Positions 24,540-33,392 are shown, counted from the first letter of the stretch. The stretch is 64,000 bases of DNA from Nocardioides oleivorans (GCF_004137255.1 NZ_SDWT01000001.1:806001-870000); one strand, 5' to 3'. The notes: generated by a model not told the origin, from the letters alone. Numbers and translations are program-made.

Positions 24540-25721
24540 TCAGGGCAGCGGATCGAGGCCGTGGAGCGGGAACACCTCGGTGCGCGTGGCGTTGATCGCC
24601 CGGTCCAGCCACGCGTCCGGGTCGTAGCCGCCCGACCAGTCGCGGTAGGCCGGCGTCCGACCGTCCGTCATGCGGTGCGGCGGCGTCGCGCCCAGCACCT
24701 CCTCGACGTACGCCCGCCACGCCGGAGGCGTCTCGGTCGCGGGGTCGAGGGGGCGGCCCGACGCGATCGCGAGCAGGTGCGACCACGCCCTCGGCACGAC
24801 GTCGACGACCGAGTAGCCGCCGCCACCGGTGACGACCCACCGGCCGCCCGCGACCTCGTGGGCGAGCTCGTGGAGCGCGAGGTAGGCGGCGCGCTGGCCG
24901 TCGATGCTCAGCATCATGTGCGCGAGCGGGTCGTTCATGTGCGAGTCGCAGCCGTGCTGGGTGACGAGCACCTGCGGCTGGAACTCGCGCAGGACCGGGG
25001 GTACGACGGCGTGGAAGGCGCGCAGCCAGCCCGCGTCGGAGGTGCCGGGCGGGAGCGCGACGTTGACCGCCGAGCCCTCGGCGCCGGGACCGCCCGTGTC
25101 GGTCGGGAAGCCGGTGCCGGGGAACAGCATCTGGCCGGTCTCGTGCAGGGAGATCGTGAGCACGCGGGGGTCGTCGTAGAAGACCTTCTCGACGCCGTCG
25201 CCGTGGTGCACGTCGATGTCGACGTAGGCCACCCGCTCGGCGCCGTCGGCGAGCAGCTGCTTGATGCCGACCGCGACGTCGTTGTAGATGCAGAAGCCGC
25301 TGGCCCGCTCGGGCATCGCGTGGTGCAGGCCGCCGGCGATGTTGACCGAGTGCAGCGACTCCCCGCTCCACACCTGGCGGAACGCCTCGATGCTGGCCCC
25401 GACGACGTGGGCACTGGCGGTGTGCATGTCGGCGAAGCACGGGTCGTCGTCGGTGCCGAGCCCGCGCGAGGAGTCCTCGAAGCCGGGTGTCGTCCCGCCC
25501 GCCATCACGGCGTCGAGCAGCCCCTGCTCGTGCACCGTGAGGAGCTGTGCGTCGGTCGCGATGGGCGCATCGACGCGCTTGATCCCCTCGAGGACACCGA
25601 GCTCGTCGGCCAGGCGCATGGTCAGGTCGACGCGGATCGGCGACATCGGATGGCCCGGGCCGAAGTCGTACTCGCACAGCGTCTGGTCGAACACGACCGA
25701 CGTGGGGCCCTCGCACTCCAT
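24540..25721 (-). CDS. acuC: Acetoin utilization protein AcuC (histone deacetylase family)
   Basis: 393-residue zinc-dependent class I-like deacetylase. Active-site blocks: NIAGGLHHAMPERASGFCIYND, VAYVDIDVHHGDGVEKVFYD (Asp/His zinc ligands), SLHETGQMLFPGTG and VTQHGCDSHMNDPLAHM, with VVTGGGGYS near the end. In Bacillus, AcuC removes acetyl groups from acetyl-CoA synthetase; here the substrate is inferred. The start ATG at 25719-25721 (MECEGPTSVVFD) follows TAACGT (25729-25734, minus strand) by seven bases, fitting a leaderless mRNA and excluding the 19-codon upstream extension. Confidence 0.92.
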   Translation of the reverse strand: MECEGPTSVVFDQTLCEYDFGPGHPMSPIRVDLTMRLADELGVLEGIKRVDAPIATDAQLLTVHEQGLLDAVMAGGTTPGFEDSSRGLGTDDDPCFADMHTASAHVVGASIEAFRQVWSGESLHSVNIAGGLHHAMPERASGFCIYNDVAVGIKQLLADGAERVAYVDIDVHHGDGVEKVFYDDPRVLTISLHETGQMLFPGTGFPTDTGGPGAEGSAVNVALPPGTSDAGWLRAFHAVVPPVLREFQPQVLVTQHGCDSHMNDPLAHMMLSIDGQRAAYLALHELAHEVAGGRWVVTGGGGYSVVDVVPRAWSHLLAIASGRPLDPATETPPAWRAYVEEVLGATPPHRMTDGRTPAYRDWSGGYDPDAWLDRAINATRTEVFPLHGLDPLP

Positions 25722-25771
25722 GTGGCGGACGTTACCCGCGCTCCGGGCCACGTCCGACGGGCGGACCGATA

Positions 25772-25829
25772 TGAACACGTTCAGAAATACGCTACGGTGG
25801 CGCTGTCATCGTTTTTGAACACGTTCAAA
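25772..25829. promoter_or_regulatory. Two palindromic TetR-type operators
   Basis: TGAAC-AC-GTTCA (25772-25783) and TTTGAAC-AC-GTTCAAA (25814-25829) share the same core and are centred 44 bp apart, close to four helical turns. The second overlaps the AAAGGAG ribosome-binding site of the gene at 25839. They lie in the acuC/membrane-protein divergent gap. The second fits the mycobacterial KstR pattern TnnAACnnGTTnnA. The likely ligand is the TetR protein encoded third in the operon. Confidence 0.65.
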
Positions 25830-25838
25830 GGAGTCACC

Positions 25839-26252
25839 ATGGACTGGACCGCCACCTCGTACTTCACCTACCTCGCGATCACGGTGCCGCTCACCGTGTG
25901 GGTCGCCCGGACCCTCTCGAGCAACGGGGGCGTCTTCCTGCAGGACGTCTTCGCCGACAACACTGCGCTCGCCGACGCGATCAACAAGCTCCTGGTCGTC
26001 GGCTTCTACCTGCTCAACGTCGGCTTCGTGCTGCTCTACCTGCGCACCGGCGAGACGGTGACCGACCTGCCGAGCCTGATGGAGGTGGTGAGCCTCAAGG
26101 TCGGTGTCGTGATGGTGGTGCTCGGCCTCATCCACTTCACCAACGTCTACGTCTTCAACTCGATCCGCCGTCGTGTGCGCCAGGAGAGCTTCCGCACCCC
26201 GCCCCTGCCCCCGCAGCACGTGATGGGCGCTCGGCCCGCCTACGAGGGCTGA
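25839..26252 (+). CDS. Hypothetical multi-pass membrane protein
   Basis: 137-residue protein, function not recognised. Three hydrophobic stretches are seen: FTYLAITVPLTVWVARTL, LLVVGFYLLNVGFVLLYL and VGVVMVVLGLIHFTNVYVF, followed by a basic cytoplasmic tail ending PPLPPQHVMGARP. ATG at 25839 has AAAGGAG five bases upstream. It is the first gene of a likely operon with the DCC thioredoxin-fold gene (5 bp on) and a TetR gene, behind two operators. Context suggests a small membrane redox or stress module, but nothing more specific. Confidence 0.75.
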   Translation: MDWTATSYFTYLAITVPLTVWVARTLSSNGGVFLQDVFADNTALADAINKLLVVGFYLLNVGFVLLYLRTGETVTDLPSLMEVVSLKVGVVMVVLGLIHFTNVYVFNSIRRRVRQESFRTPPLPPQHVMGARPAYEG

Positions 26253-26257
26253 CGCGC

Positions 26258-26659
26258 GTGCTCCTCACCGTGCTGTACGACGACGGCTGCCCGCTGTGCC
26301 GCACCTTCAGCGGCTGGCTGTCGCGGCAGCCGGTCCTGGTGCCGATCGACCTGGTGCCGGCCGGCTCGTGGGCCGCCCGCAAGCGGTTCCCCGACCTCGA
26401 CCACGAGCGCACCCTCGTCGAGGTCACGGTCGTCAGCGACTCCGGCGAGGTGTGGGAGGGCGCGCACGCCTGGGTCATGTGCCTGTGGGCCACGACCGCC
26501 CACCGCTCGCTCGCAGAGTCGCTCGCGCGGCCCTCGCGACTGCCGATGGCCAGGGGTGCGGCCCACCTCGCCGCCGGCATCCGCAGCGCGATGTCCGGGC
26601 TGCCGCGGCGCGACCGCACGACCACGTGCACCGACGCGTGCTGCCGGACCACGTCCTAG
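26258..26659 (+). CDS. DCC-family (DUF393) thiol-disulfide-like protein
   Basis: 133-residue thioredoxin-fold protein of the DUF393/DCC family, named for its N-terminal DxxCxxC motif, here YDDGCPLCRTF. The family is predicted to have thiol oxidoreductase activity, substrate unknown. The C-terminus adds a Cys-rich tail (TTTCTDACCRTTS) that could bind metal. The GTG at 26258 lies five bases after the previous stop; a second GTG four codons on is possible. Its stop is 10 bp before the TetR start, consistent with one operon. Confidence 0.83.
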   Translation: MLLTVLYDDGCPLCRTFSGWLSRQPVLVPIDLVPAGSWAARKRFPDLDHERTLVEVTVVSDSGEVWEGAHAWVMCLWATTAHRSLAESLARPSRLPMARGAAHLAAGIRSAMSGLPRRDRTTTCTDACCRTTS

Positions 26660-26669
26660 GGTGGCGTCC

Positions 26670-27350
26670 GTGTCGGACAAGGGGCCAGCCAGGCGATCGG
26701 CGAAGGCCGAGCAGACGCGGGCCGCGATCGTGGGCGCGGCGCTCGACCTGTTCAAGGCCGGCGGCTACGACGCCACCACCATGCGGGCGATCGCCGACCA
26801 GGCCGGGGTCTCCCTCGGCAGCGCCTACTACTACTTCGCCGGCAAGGAGGAGCTGGTCCAGGCGTTCTACGACCAGCTCCAGACCGCCCACGCGGCCGCG
26901 GCCGGGTCGGCGTACGACAGCACGGAGTTCGCCGAGCGGCTGCGCCGGGTGATGGAGTCCTTCCTCGACGTGGCCGAGCCCTTCCACGAGTTCGGCGGAC
27001 AGTTCTTCCGCAACGCCGCCGACCCGCGCTCGCCGCTCTCCCCGTTCTCGCCGGAGTCCGCGCCGGCGCGCGAGGCGAGCACCGAGCTCTTCCGTCGCGC
27101 GGTCGAGGGCTCCGACCTCAAGGTCGCGCCCGCCCTGCGCGCGGAGCTGCCCGACCTGCTCTGGCTCCTGCACATGGGCGTGGTCCTGTTCTGGGTGTAC
27201 GACGACAGCCCGGGGCAGCGACGCACGCGCACCCTCGTCGCCGGCGTGGTGCCACTCGTGGACCGGTCGGTCCGGCTGACCCGGCTGCCGCTCGTGCGCG
27301 GGCTGGTCGACGACGCGCTCGGCGTGGTCCGCCAGCTGCGCGGCGCGTAG
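26670..27350 (+). CDS. TetR-family transcriptional regulator
   Basis: 226-residue TetR protein with N-terminal HTH (RAAIVGAALDLFKAGGYDATTMRAIADQAGVSLGSAYYYF) and a divergent ligand domain. It is encoded third in the operon that starts at 25839, whose promoter region carries two GAACACGTTC palindromes, so autorepression is the simplest model; the inducer is unknown. GTG at 26670 was chosen (AGGGTGG upstream); GTG at 26661 is an alternative, three codons longer. Confidence 0.88.
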   Translation: MSDKGPARRSAKAEQTRAAIVGAALDLFKAGGYDATTMRAIADQAGVSLGSAYYYFAGKEELVQAFYDQLQTAHAAAAGSAYDSTEFAERLRRVMESFLDVAEPFHEFGGQFFRNAADPRSPLSPFSPESAPAREASTELFRRAVEGSDLKVAPALRAELPDLLWLLHMGVVLFWVYDDSPGQRRTRTLVAGVVPLVDRSVRLTRLPLVRGLVDDALGVVRQLRGA

Positions 27351-27358
27351 GGGGTCGC

Positions 27359-28288
27359 GTGCGCGAGCTGGAGGCCGAGGCGGTGGCGGCCGTCGAGCGG
27401 CTGGGACTCGAGAGCCTCGGCGTGCTGGGCGCCGGGATCGAGGGAGTCGTCGTGGCGATCTCCGACGACACCGTCGCGAAGGTGTGGTCGCGACGTTCGC
27501 ACGAGGACCTGGTGCTGCTGCGCGGGTTCTACGACGCCATCGACCCACCCGGCCCGGGACCCGCGCTCCCCCGCATCGACGACGTGCTCGACGCAGGCGG
27601 CACCTCCGTCACGATCGAGCGGAGGCTGGCCGGTCGTCCGCTCTGGGAGGCAGACGGCTCGTCGCCCGTCCTCACCACCCACGACGTCGACGCGATGACC
27701 GAGGCGCTGGGCACCCTGGCGGCGGTGCCCGGGTCGCCGGCGCTGCGGTCGCTCCCGGTGCTGCCGGGCGAGCCGGCGTTCGGCCCGGCCCGGCCCTTCG
27801 AGCTCGAGCTCGCGGACCTCGTGCGCCGCCGCACCGAGCTGTGCGAGACGTCCCTGGCTGCCGCCCTCCCGGAGGTCGACCGGGTCGCCGCCGGGACGAT
27901 CGCCGCCCTGCACGCACTCACTCCGGCCGCTCCGACGCTGGTCCACGGCGACCTGATCGCGGCCAACGTGCTCGTCGCGGACGGGCGGGCCTCGGCGGTG
28001 CTGGACTTCGGCTTCCTCAGCACCGCGGGCGACCCGGCCTTCGACGCCGCGGTCGCGGCGAGCGTCTACGACATGTGGGGTCCCCGGGCGCGGGAGGTCG
28101 AGCGCCGACTGGACGCCGCCTTCACGTCCTCCTTCGGGCACGACCCGGCCCGCCTCGCGACCTACCGTGCGGCGTACGCCCTCGTGACCGCGTGCTGCTT
28201 CGGGACCGATCTCTCCGACGGGCACTTCGGCTGGTGCGTGGCGATGCTCGGCCGCGGCGACGTGCGCGAGGCCGTCGGACAGGCGTGA
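27359..28288 (+). CDS. Aminoglycoside-phosphotransferase-like kinase family protein
   Basis: 309-residue protein-kinase-fold phosphotransferase (APH/choline kinase superfamily). The catalytic loop is LVHGDLIAANVLV (HGD motif) and the metal-binding Asp is in AVLDFGFLS. The N-lobe is weaker, with GAGIEGVVVAISDDTVAKVW. The substrate is unknown; resistance is not implied. GTG at 27359 follows the TetR stop by eight bases, so it may be the last gene of the TetR operon. It converges on proC, with a CCCCGCGGGG palindrome (28296-28305) between. Confidence 0.82.
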   Translation: MRELEAEAVAAVERLGLESLGVLGAGIEGVVVAISDDTVAKVWSRRSHEDLVLLRGFYDAIDPPGPGPALPRIDDVLDAGGTSVTIERRLAGRPLWEADGSSPVLTTHDVDAMTEALGTLAAVPGSPALRSLPVLPGEPAFGPARPFELELADLVRRRTELCETSLAAALPEVDRVAAGTIAALHALTPAAPTLVHGDLIAANVLVADGRASAVLDFGFLSTAGDPAFDAAVAASVYDMWGPRAREVERRLDAAFTSSFGHDPARLATYRAAYALVTACCFGTDLSDGHFGWCVAMLGRGDVREAVGQA

Positions 28289-28325
28289 CGGTGGCCCCGC
28301 GGGGTCGTCGAGGTCGTCGAGGCCG

Positions 28326-29126
28326 TCAGGAACCCTCGGCGAGCTCGCGCGAGCGGTTGCGCGCGGCCTCCATGGCGGCGAGGAACGCGGCGCGCACGCG
28401 GTGCACCTCGAGCTCGCGCAGCGCCGAGGCGGTCGTGCCGCCGGGCGAGGTGACCTGCTCGCGCAGGACGACGGGGTGGTCGCCGGTCTCGCGCAGCATC
28501 GCGGCCGAGCCGACAAGGGTCTGCACGACGAGCTCGGTCGCCGTAGTGCGCGGCAGGCCGAGGTGGACGCCCGCCTCGATCATCGACTCGACGACGAAGA
28601 AGATGTAGGCCGGGCCCGAGCCGGAGATCGCGGTGACCGCGTCCATCTGCTTCTCGGGGATCCGGAGCACCTTGCCGGTCGAGGACATCAGCGACTCGAC
28701 CTCGGCCAGGTGCGACTCGTCGCAGTGGGAGCCGGGCGAGATCGCGGCCATCCCCTCGTCGACGAGGGCGGGCGTGTTGGGCATGACGCGCACGACCGCG
28801 ACGCCCTCGGGCACGTGCGACTCGATGAAGGCGGTCGTGATGCCGGCCGCGAGCGAGACGACGAGCTGGCCGGCGCGCAGGTCGGGAGCGATCTCGGTGA
28901 GCACGTCGCCCATGTCCTGCGGCTTGACCACCAGCGCGACGGTGTCGGCCTTGGCGGCCGCCTCGCGGTTGGAGACCACGGCCACGCCGTAGCGCTCCTC
29001 GAGCTCGCGGGCGCGCTCGGGCCGCTTCTCGCCGACCATCAGCTGGTCGACCCGGCGCCCGGCTCGGACGAGTCCGGACAGGAGGGTCTCCCCCATCACG
29101 CCGGCGCCGATGATCGCTGTGCTCAT
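28326..29126 (-). CDS. proC: Pyrroline-5-carboxylate reductase
   Basis: NAD(P)H-dependent last step of proline synthesis. 266 residues, typical length. N-terminal Rossmann motif IIGAGVMGETLLSGL; family segments VVRVMPNTPALVDEG and DAVTAISGSGPAYIF; C-terminal EQVTSPGGTTASALRELE. ATG at 29124-29126 follows TAGATT (29133-29138, minus strand) by six bases with no Shine-Dalgarno, suggesting a leaderless mRNA. It lies just downstream of proline dehydrogenase but with its own promoter, so proline synthesis and breakdown are adjacent yet separable. Confidence 0.96.
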   Translation of the reverse strand: MSTAIIGAGVMGETLLSGLVRAGRRVDQLMVGEKRPERARELEERYGVAVVSNREAAAKADTVALVVKPQDMGDVLTEIAPDLRAGQLVVSLAAGITTAFIESHVPEGVAVVRVMPNTPALVDEGMAAISPGSHCDESHLAEVESLMSSTGKVLRIPEKQMDAVTAISGSGPAYIFFVVESMIEAGVHLGLPRTTATELVVQTLVGSAAMLRETGDHPVVLREQVTSPGGTTASALRELEVHRVRAAFLAAMEAARNRSRELAEGS

Positions 29127-29154
29127 GGCGCCAATCTACTTCGTGACGGCGCGC

Positions 29155-30090
29155 CTACTTCTTGCTGATCAGCGAGCGGGCGAAGAAGGCGAGGTTCTGC
29201 GGCTTCTCGGCGAGCCGGCGCATGAGGTAGCCGTACCACTCGGTGCCGTAGGGGATGTAGACGCGCATCGTCTCGCCGGCGGCAGCCAGGCGCTTCTGCT
29301 CCTCGGGGCGGATGCCGTAGAGCATCTGGAACTCGTAGGTGCCCGGGCGCCGGCCGAAGCGGCTCGCCAGGGACGAGGCGATCTGGATCATCCGCGGGTC
29401 GTGGGTAGCGATCATCGGGTAGCCCTGGCCGCTGAGCAGCACCTTGAGGCAGCGGACGTAGGACTTGTCGATGTCGACCTTGTCCTGGAAGGCGACGTGC
29501 TCGGGCTCCATGTAGGCGCCCTTGCACAGCCGCACGCGCGAGCCCTCGTAGGCCAGCGTCCGGCAGTCGGCCTCGGTGCGGTGGAGCATCGCCTGGAGCA
29601 CGGCGCCGGTCTCGGGGAAGTCCTTGCGGAGCTCGCGCAGGATCGACAGCGTCGAGTCGGTGGTGGTGTGGTCCTCCATGTCGAGGGTGACCGTGGTGCC
29701 GGCGTTGCGTGCCGCGCGGCAGATGTCGCGGGCGTTCTCCAGGGCGACCTTGTGGCCGTTGTCGGGGAGGAACTGCCCGATCGCGCTGAGCTTGACCGAG
29801 ACCTCCGCGTGCGGCGCGAGCCCCTCCGACGCGAGGTCGGCCAGGACCTCCTTGTAGGCCGCGACCGTCGCCTCGGCCTGGGCGGCGTCGGTGGTGTCCT
29901 CGCCCAGGTAGTCGAGCGTCACCCGCAGGTCGTCCTCGACCAGGCCGGACGTGGCCCGCACGGCGTCGTCGGTGGACTCCCCCGGGACGTAGCTGGTCAC
30001 GATCCCGCTCGAGACGGGCATCGTCGACACGAGCTTCTTGACCCCCTGGCTGCGGGCGAGGAGGAGGATCGGCTGGCGGAGCAAGGACAT
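29155..30090 (-). CDS. Proline dehydrogenase
   Basis: FAD-dependent oxidation of proline to pyrroline-5-carboxylate. 311 residues, the monofunctional form. The TIM barrel shows EVSVKLSAIGQFL, VTLDMEDHTTTDSTL, RVRLCKGAYMEP, IATHDPRMIQ, FEFQMLYGI-like TYEFQMLYGIRPEEQ and RVYIPYGTEWYGYLMRRL, the last containing the substrate-binding arginines. No P5C dehydrogenase is in the window. It is preceded by an inverted repeat that separates it from the ABC exporter genes upstream. Names putB or fadM are used for homologues. Confidence 0.94.
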   Translation of the reverse strand: MSLLRQPILLLARSQGVKKLVSTMPVSSGIVTSYVPGESTDDAVRATSGLVEDDLRVTLDYLGEDTTDAAQAEATVAAYKEVLADLASEGLAPHAEVSVKLSAIGQFLPDNGHKVALENARDICRAARNAGTTVTLDMEDHTTTDSTLSILRELRKDFPETGAVLQAMLHRTEADCRTLAYEGSRVRLCKGAYMEPEHVAFQDKVDIDKSYVRCLKVLLSGQGYPMIATHDPRMIQIASSLASRFGRRPGTYEFQMLYGIRPEEQKRLAAAGETMRVYIPYGTEWYGYLMRRLAEKPQNLAFFARSLISKK

Positions 30091-30122
30091 GCCGAAAGGC
30101 TACGCCCGACCTTTCTCCCGCC

Positions 30123-30183
30123 ACATCTGAGGACGCCACGTACGTCTTTCCGGCTGCCACACGTCCACCACGTCCTCAGGTGT
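30123..30183. terminator. Inverted repeat between ABC exporter and proline dehydrogenase
   Basis: ACATCTGAGGACG (30123-30135) and CGTCCTCAGGTGT (30171-30183) form a 13-bp inverted repeat with one mismatch and a 35-nt loop. The right arm reaches the permease stop codon. All genes here run on the minus strand, so it could terminate the exporter mRNA or act as an operator for proline dehydrogenase. Confidence 0.4.
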
Positions 30184-30926
30184 CAGGGCGTACGCCGTCG
30201 CAGGGTGGCGGCGCCCAGCGCGAGGGCCGCGAGCGCGAAGACCAGCACGACCAGGACGTCGCGCCACACCTCGGCCGGGTCGGCGGTCGCGACGAGCTCC
30301 TGCATCGCGTCGACGGCGTACGACAGCGGCAGGACGCTGCTGATCCCCTCGAGCACGTCGGGCATCGAGGCGCGCGGCACGAAGAGCCCGCAGAGCAGGA
30401 CCTGGGGCAGCACGAAGGCGGGCATGAACTGCACGGCCTGGAACTCCGTCGTCGCGAACGCGCTCACCAGCAGGCCGAGGGCGGTGCCGAGCACCGCGTC
30501 GACGACCGCGACGACGCCGAGCAGCCAGACCGGGCCATCGACCTCGAGGCCGAGGAGTCCGACGCTGACCGCGACGGCGAGCACGGACTGGACCGCTGCG
30601 AGCAGGCCGAAGGCCAGGGCGTAGCCGACGAGGAAGTCGAGCCTGCCCATCGGCATCGTGAGCAGCCGCTCGAGGGTGCCGCTGCTCCGCTCGCGCAGGG
30701 TCGTGACGCTCGTGACGAGGAACATCACGATGAAGGGGAACATCGCCAGCAGGCCGGGTCCGAAGCGGTCGAACATCCCGTCGGGCTGCCCCGGGCCGTC
30801 GAACATCCACCACAGCAGGCTGATCAGCAGGCACGGGACGACGAGCAGCATGGCGACCGTGCGGTGGTCGCGACGAACCTGGGTCAGCACGCGGCCGGCG
30901 ACGGCGAGCGTGGTCCGGGGGCTCAT
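30183..30926 (-). CDS. ABC-2 type transporter permease
   Basis: 247-residue ABC-2 permease with about six membrane helices (VAMLLVVPCLLISLLWWMF, LLAMFPFIVMFLVTSVT, FLVGYALAFGLLAAVQSVLAVAV and others). The conserved region TTLRERSSGTLERLLTMPM is typical of drug- and polysaccharide-type ABC-2 exporters. ATG at 30924-30926 overlaps the ATPase stop (ATGA). It forms an exporter with the ATPase; the substrate is unknown, and drug or lipid export is the usual guess. Confidence 0.9.
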   Translation of the reverse strand: MSPRTTLAVAGRVLTQVRRDHRTVAMLLVVPCLLISLLWWMFDGPGQPDGMFDRFGPGLLAMFPFIVMFLVTSVTTLRERSSGTLERLLTMPMGRLDFLVGYALAFGLLAAVQSVLAVAVSVGLLGLEVDGPVWLLGVVAVVDAVLGTALGLLVSAFATTEFQAVQFMPAFVLPQVLLCGLFVPRASMPDVLEGISSVLPLSYAVDAMQELVATADPAEVWRDVLVVLVFALAALALGAATLRRRTP

Positions 30927-31630
30927 GCCGCACCCACCAGGTGCAGGAAGGCGCCCTCGATGTCGGGTGCGCCGGTGCGCTCGCGGATCTCGTCGGGCGA
31001 GCCGTCGGCGATGATCCGGCCCTCGCGCATCAGCAGCAGCCGGTGGCACCGCTCCGCCTCGTCCATCACGTGGCTCGACACGAGCACGGCGGCCCCTCCG
31101 TCGGCGATCCGGTGGAACAGCTCCCACAGGTCGCGCCGCAGCACCGGGTCCAGCCCGACGGTCGGCTCGTCGAGCACCAGCAGGTCCGGCGTACCGAGCA
31201 GGGCGACGGCGAGGCTCACCCGGCTGCGCTGGCCGCCGGAGAGCCGACCGACCACCTGGGACCGGTGGTCGGCCAGGCCCACCGCCTCGACCGCGGCCCC
31301 GGCGGCGTCGCTGCCGACGCCCAGGACCCGGGCGAAGAACGCGAGGTTCTCCGCGACGGTCAGGTCGTCGTAGACGCTCGCGGCCTGGGTGACGTAGCCG
31401 ATGCGGGTGCGCAGCGCCTTGCTGCCGGCCGGCTCCCCCAGCACCTCCACGCTGCCCGATCGCACCCGCTGCGCGCCGACGAGGCTGCGCAGCAGGGTGG
31501 TCTTGCCGCACCCGCTCGGCCCGAGCAGGCCGGTGACGCCCGCCGGGACGTCCAGGCTGATGCCGGGCAGCACCTCCCGCGCTCCGCGCACGACGACCAG
31601 GTCGTGCACCTCCACCACGTTTTTCATCAT
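30923..31630 (-). CDS. ABC transporter ATP-binding protein (ABC-2 exporter)
   Basis: 235-residue ABC ATPase: Walker A GPSGCGKTT, Q-loop VTQAASVYDDLTV, signature LSGGQRSRVS, Walker B LLVLDEPTVGLDP, H-loop SSHVMDE. It powers the coupled permease. Two consecutive ATGs (31630, 31627) start it; CACAAT (31638-31643, minus strand) lies seven bases upstream with no Shine-Dalgarno, so the mRNA may be leaderless and separate from the peroxidase gene 47 bp upstream. Confidence 0.91.
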   Translation of the reverse strand: MMKNVVEVHDLVVVRGAREVLPGISLDVPAGVTGLLGPSGCGKTTLLRSLVGAQRVRSGSVEVLGEPAGSKALRTRIGYVTQAASVYDDLTVAENLAFFARVLGVGSDAAGAAVEAVGLADHRSQVVGRLSGGQRSRVSLAVALLGTPDLLVLDEPTVGLDPVLRRDLWELFHRIADGGAAVLVSSHVMDEAERCHRLLLMREGRIIADGSPDEIRERTGAPDIEGAFLHLVGAA

Positions 31631-31677
31631 GTGTTGAATTGTGCGACGGGGTCGGTCCGGCGTCAACCCTCTCGGCC

Positions 31678-33303
31678 TCAGTCCCCGAGCGGGGCGAGCA
31701 GCGCCTCCTGCCCCTCGAAGGCGACGAGCAGGAGGTCGGCCATCCGGAACCGGCCGTCCTTCTCCCCCAGACTCGGGCGGAAGCCGGTGTTGCGCACGAT
31801 CGAGAAGGTGCTGCCCTCCATCGCCCGGTGGAAGGTCTCGGCCACCAGGCGCGCGCCGACGCCGGTGAGCACGCCGTCGTTGAGCTCGGCCTCGCGCAGG
31901 ACGTAGAACCACAGCGGCGTGTCCTTGAGGAAGGCCTCGCGCTGCGGCGCGGTGAGCCCGTCGAGGGTCGCCGAGCTGCGCCCGCCCGACCCGTCACGGA
32001 GCTGGGCCTTGGTCAAGGTGGTGACGGGTACGCCGTTCGCGCGGAGCAGGGCTGCCATCTGCTGCCCGCTGGCGAGCTTCATCATGCGAGCGCGGACCAG
32101 GTTGCGGAAGGCGAGGTTGGCCCGGATCGAGCCTTCGTCGCTGACGCTGCCGCCGAACGAGCCCGCCGGGAGCAACGCGAGCGGGTCGACGAGCCGGGTG
32201 TCGATCCGGCGCGCGAGGTTGAACTCGCCCGCGGGTGGGTTGAGCTCGGCGTGCCCGACCTGCGCGAAGCGGTAGAGCCGGCGCCAGTCGGCGATCCAGT
32301 TCGACGGCAGCGTCGGGTCGCCGCCGAGGCCGCCGCTGGTGCCGGAGAAGAAGAACAGCAGGTCGAGCGTGCCGGAGCCGTTCGGGAAGCGGGCGTTCCA
32401 GTCGTAGGCCTCGCGCACCATCGAGTGCCCGAGCCGGAAGGCCGCGACGGAGAACTCGACCGGCATCGTCGGCATGCTCAGCGGGTCGGCGCCGGGCTCG
32501 ACGACCTTGCGGCCTCCTGCGAAGACGTCCTTGACGACCGCGCCGTCGCAGATCCGCGGCAGGTAGTCGTGGCGCAGCATCCACTGGTAGTGCAGCACCA
32601 CCTTGCGCCGCGCCTTCTCGAACCGCTCCCCGGGAGGCGTGGCGGGCCCGAGCCCCGCCACGACCCGGTTGTGGAAGCGGATCATCGCGGCGTGCGTCTG
32701 CGCGACGACGAGGTTCTCGTCGTTGCGCCGGTCCGGGATGTCCGCCAGGTCGCGGCCGGCGGAGTTGCCACCGACCCGCGGCACGTCGAAGCCCACGCGG
32801 GCCACGTCGCTGCCGATCTTCGTGGTCCTGCCGACCCTGAGCCGGGTCCGGTCGGCCTCGTAGAACCCCGCCGAGACCGGGTCGAGCGGCCCGGCGCCGT
32901 ACAGGCTGTCGAGGTCGAGGGTCGGCGACCGCCCCTGCAGCAGGTCGGCCGGCGAGACGTCGTCGCCGAACGCCACCGTCGTCGCGTCGAAGGTGAGGTC
33001 GTGGTCGACGAACTGGCCGAGGTAGGTGTAGCCGGACGGCACCTTCCCGTCGGTCTCCGAGCCGCCGGTCATCGCCAGGGCGACCTTGCGGAGCGTCGCC
33101 TCCGGGAGCCGTACGCCGACGGGCCCGACGCGCGAGAAGCGGAAGGTCGGCGCGACGAGCGCCCTCGCGCTGGTCCCGCTCGTGTTGGCCCGGGCGCTGA
33201 GGGCGTGGTCGGGGGCGTCGCCGGCGACGCCCTCCCCCACGATGAAGAACGCGTCGCGCCCGTGGCGCGGCGCCTGCTGTTGCCGGTCGGATGCTGGAGC
33301 CAT
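31678..33303 (-). CDS. Animal-type haem peroxidase family protein
   Basis: 541-residue member of the animal haem peroxidase (cyclooxygenase/myeloperoxidase) superfamily, uncommon in bacteria. The distal haem region reads YLGQFVDHDLTFD, the helix with a catalytic-site pattern is THAAMIRFHNRVVAGL, and the proximal block is VEFSVAAFRLGHSMVRE with the haem-ligand His. No signal peptide is seen, so it may be cytoplasmic or exported another way. ATG at 33301-33303 has GGGAGG eight to nine bases upstream, excluding the 32-codon extension. It lies downstream of a TetR gene with a palindrome in the gap. Function in bacteria is largely untested. Confidence 0.88.
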   Translation of the reverse strand: MAPASDRQQQAPRHGRDAFFIVGEGVAGDAPDHALSARANTSGTSARALVAPTFRFSRVGPVGVRLPEATLRKVALAMTGGSETDGKVPSGYTYLGQFVDHDLTFDATTVAFGDDVSPADLLQGRSPTLDLDSLYGAGPLDPVSAGFYEADRTRLRVGRTTKIGSDVARVGFDVPRVGGNSAGRDLADIPDRRNDENLVVAQTHAAMIRFHNRVVAGLGPATPPGERFEKARRKVVLHYQWMLRHDYLPRICDGAVVKDVFAGGRKVVEPGADPLSMPTMPVEFSVAAFRLGHSMVREAYDWNARFPNGSGTLDLLFFFSGTSGGLGGDPTLPSNWIADWRRLYRFAQVGHAELNPPAGEFNLARRIDTRLVDPLALLPAGSFGGSVSDEGSIRANLAFRNLVRARMMKLASGQQMAALLRANGVPVTTLTKAQLRDGSGGRSSATLDGLTAPQREAFLKDTPLWFYVLREAELNDGVLTGVGARLVAETFHRAMEGSTFSIVRNTGFRPSLGEKDGRFRMADLLLVAFEGQEALLAPLGD

Positions 33304-33392
33304 GGCGGATCCCTCCCAAGAACGTGCTGTGGCTGGTCCGCCCACCATCCGCCCGTCCCGCAGGACGCGCATCGGTGATCCTGCTGAGGTCT

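Noticed and set aside
27359-28288. Antibiotic resistance phosphotransferase
   Set aside because: The kinase fold is shared with many housekeeping small-molecule kinases; nothing in the sequence or context supports resistance.
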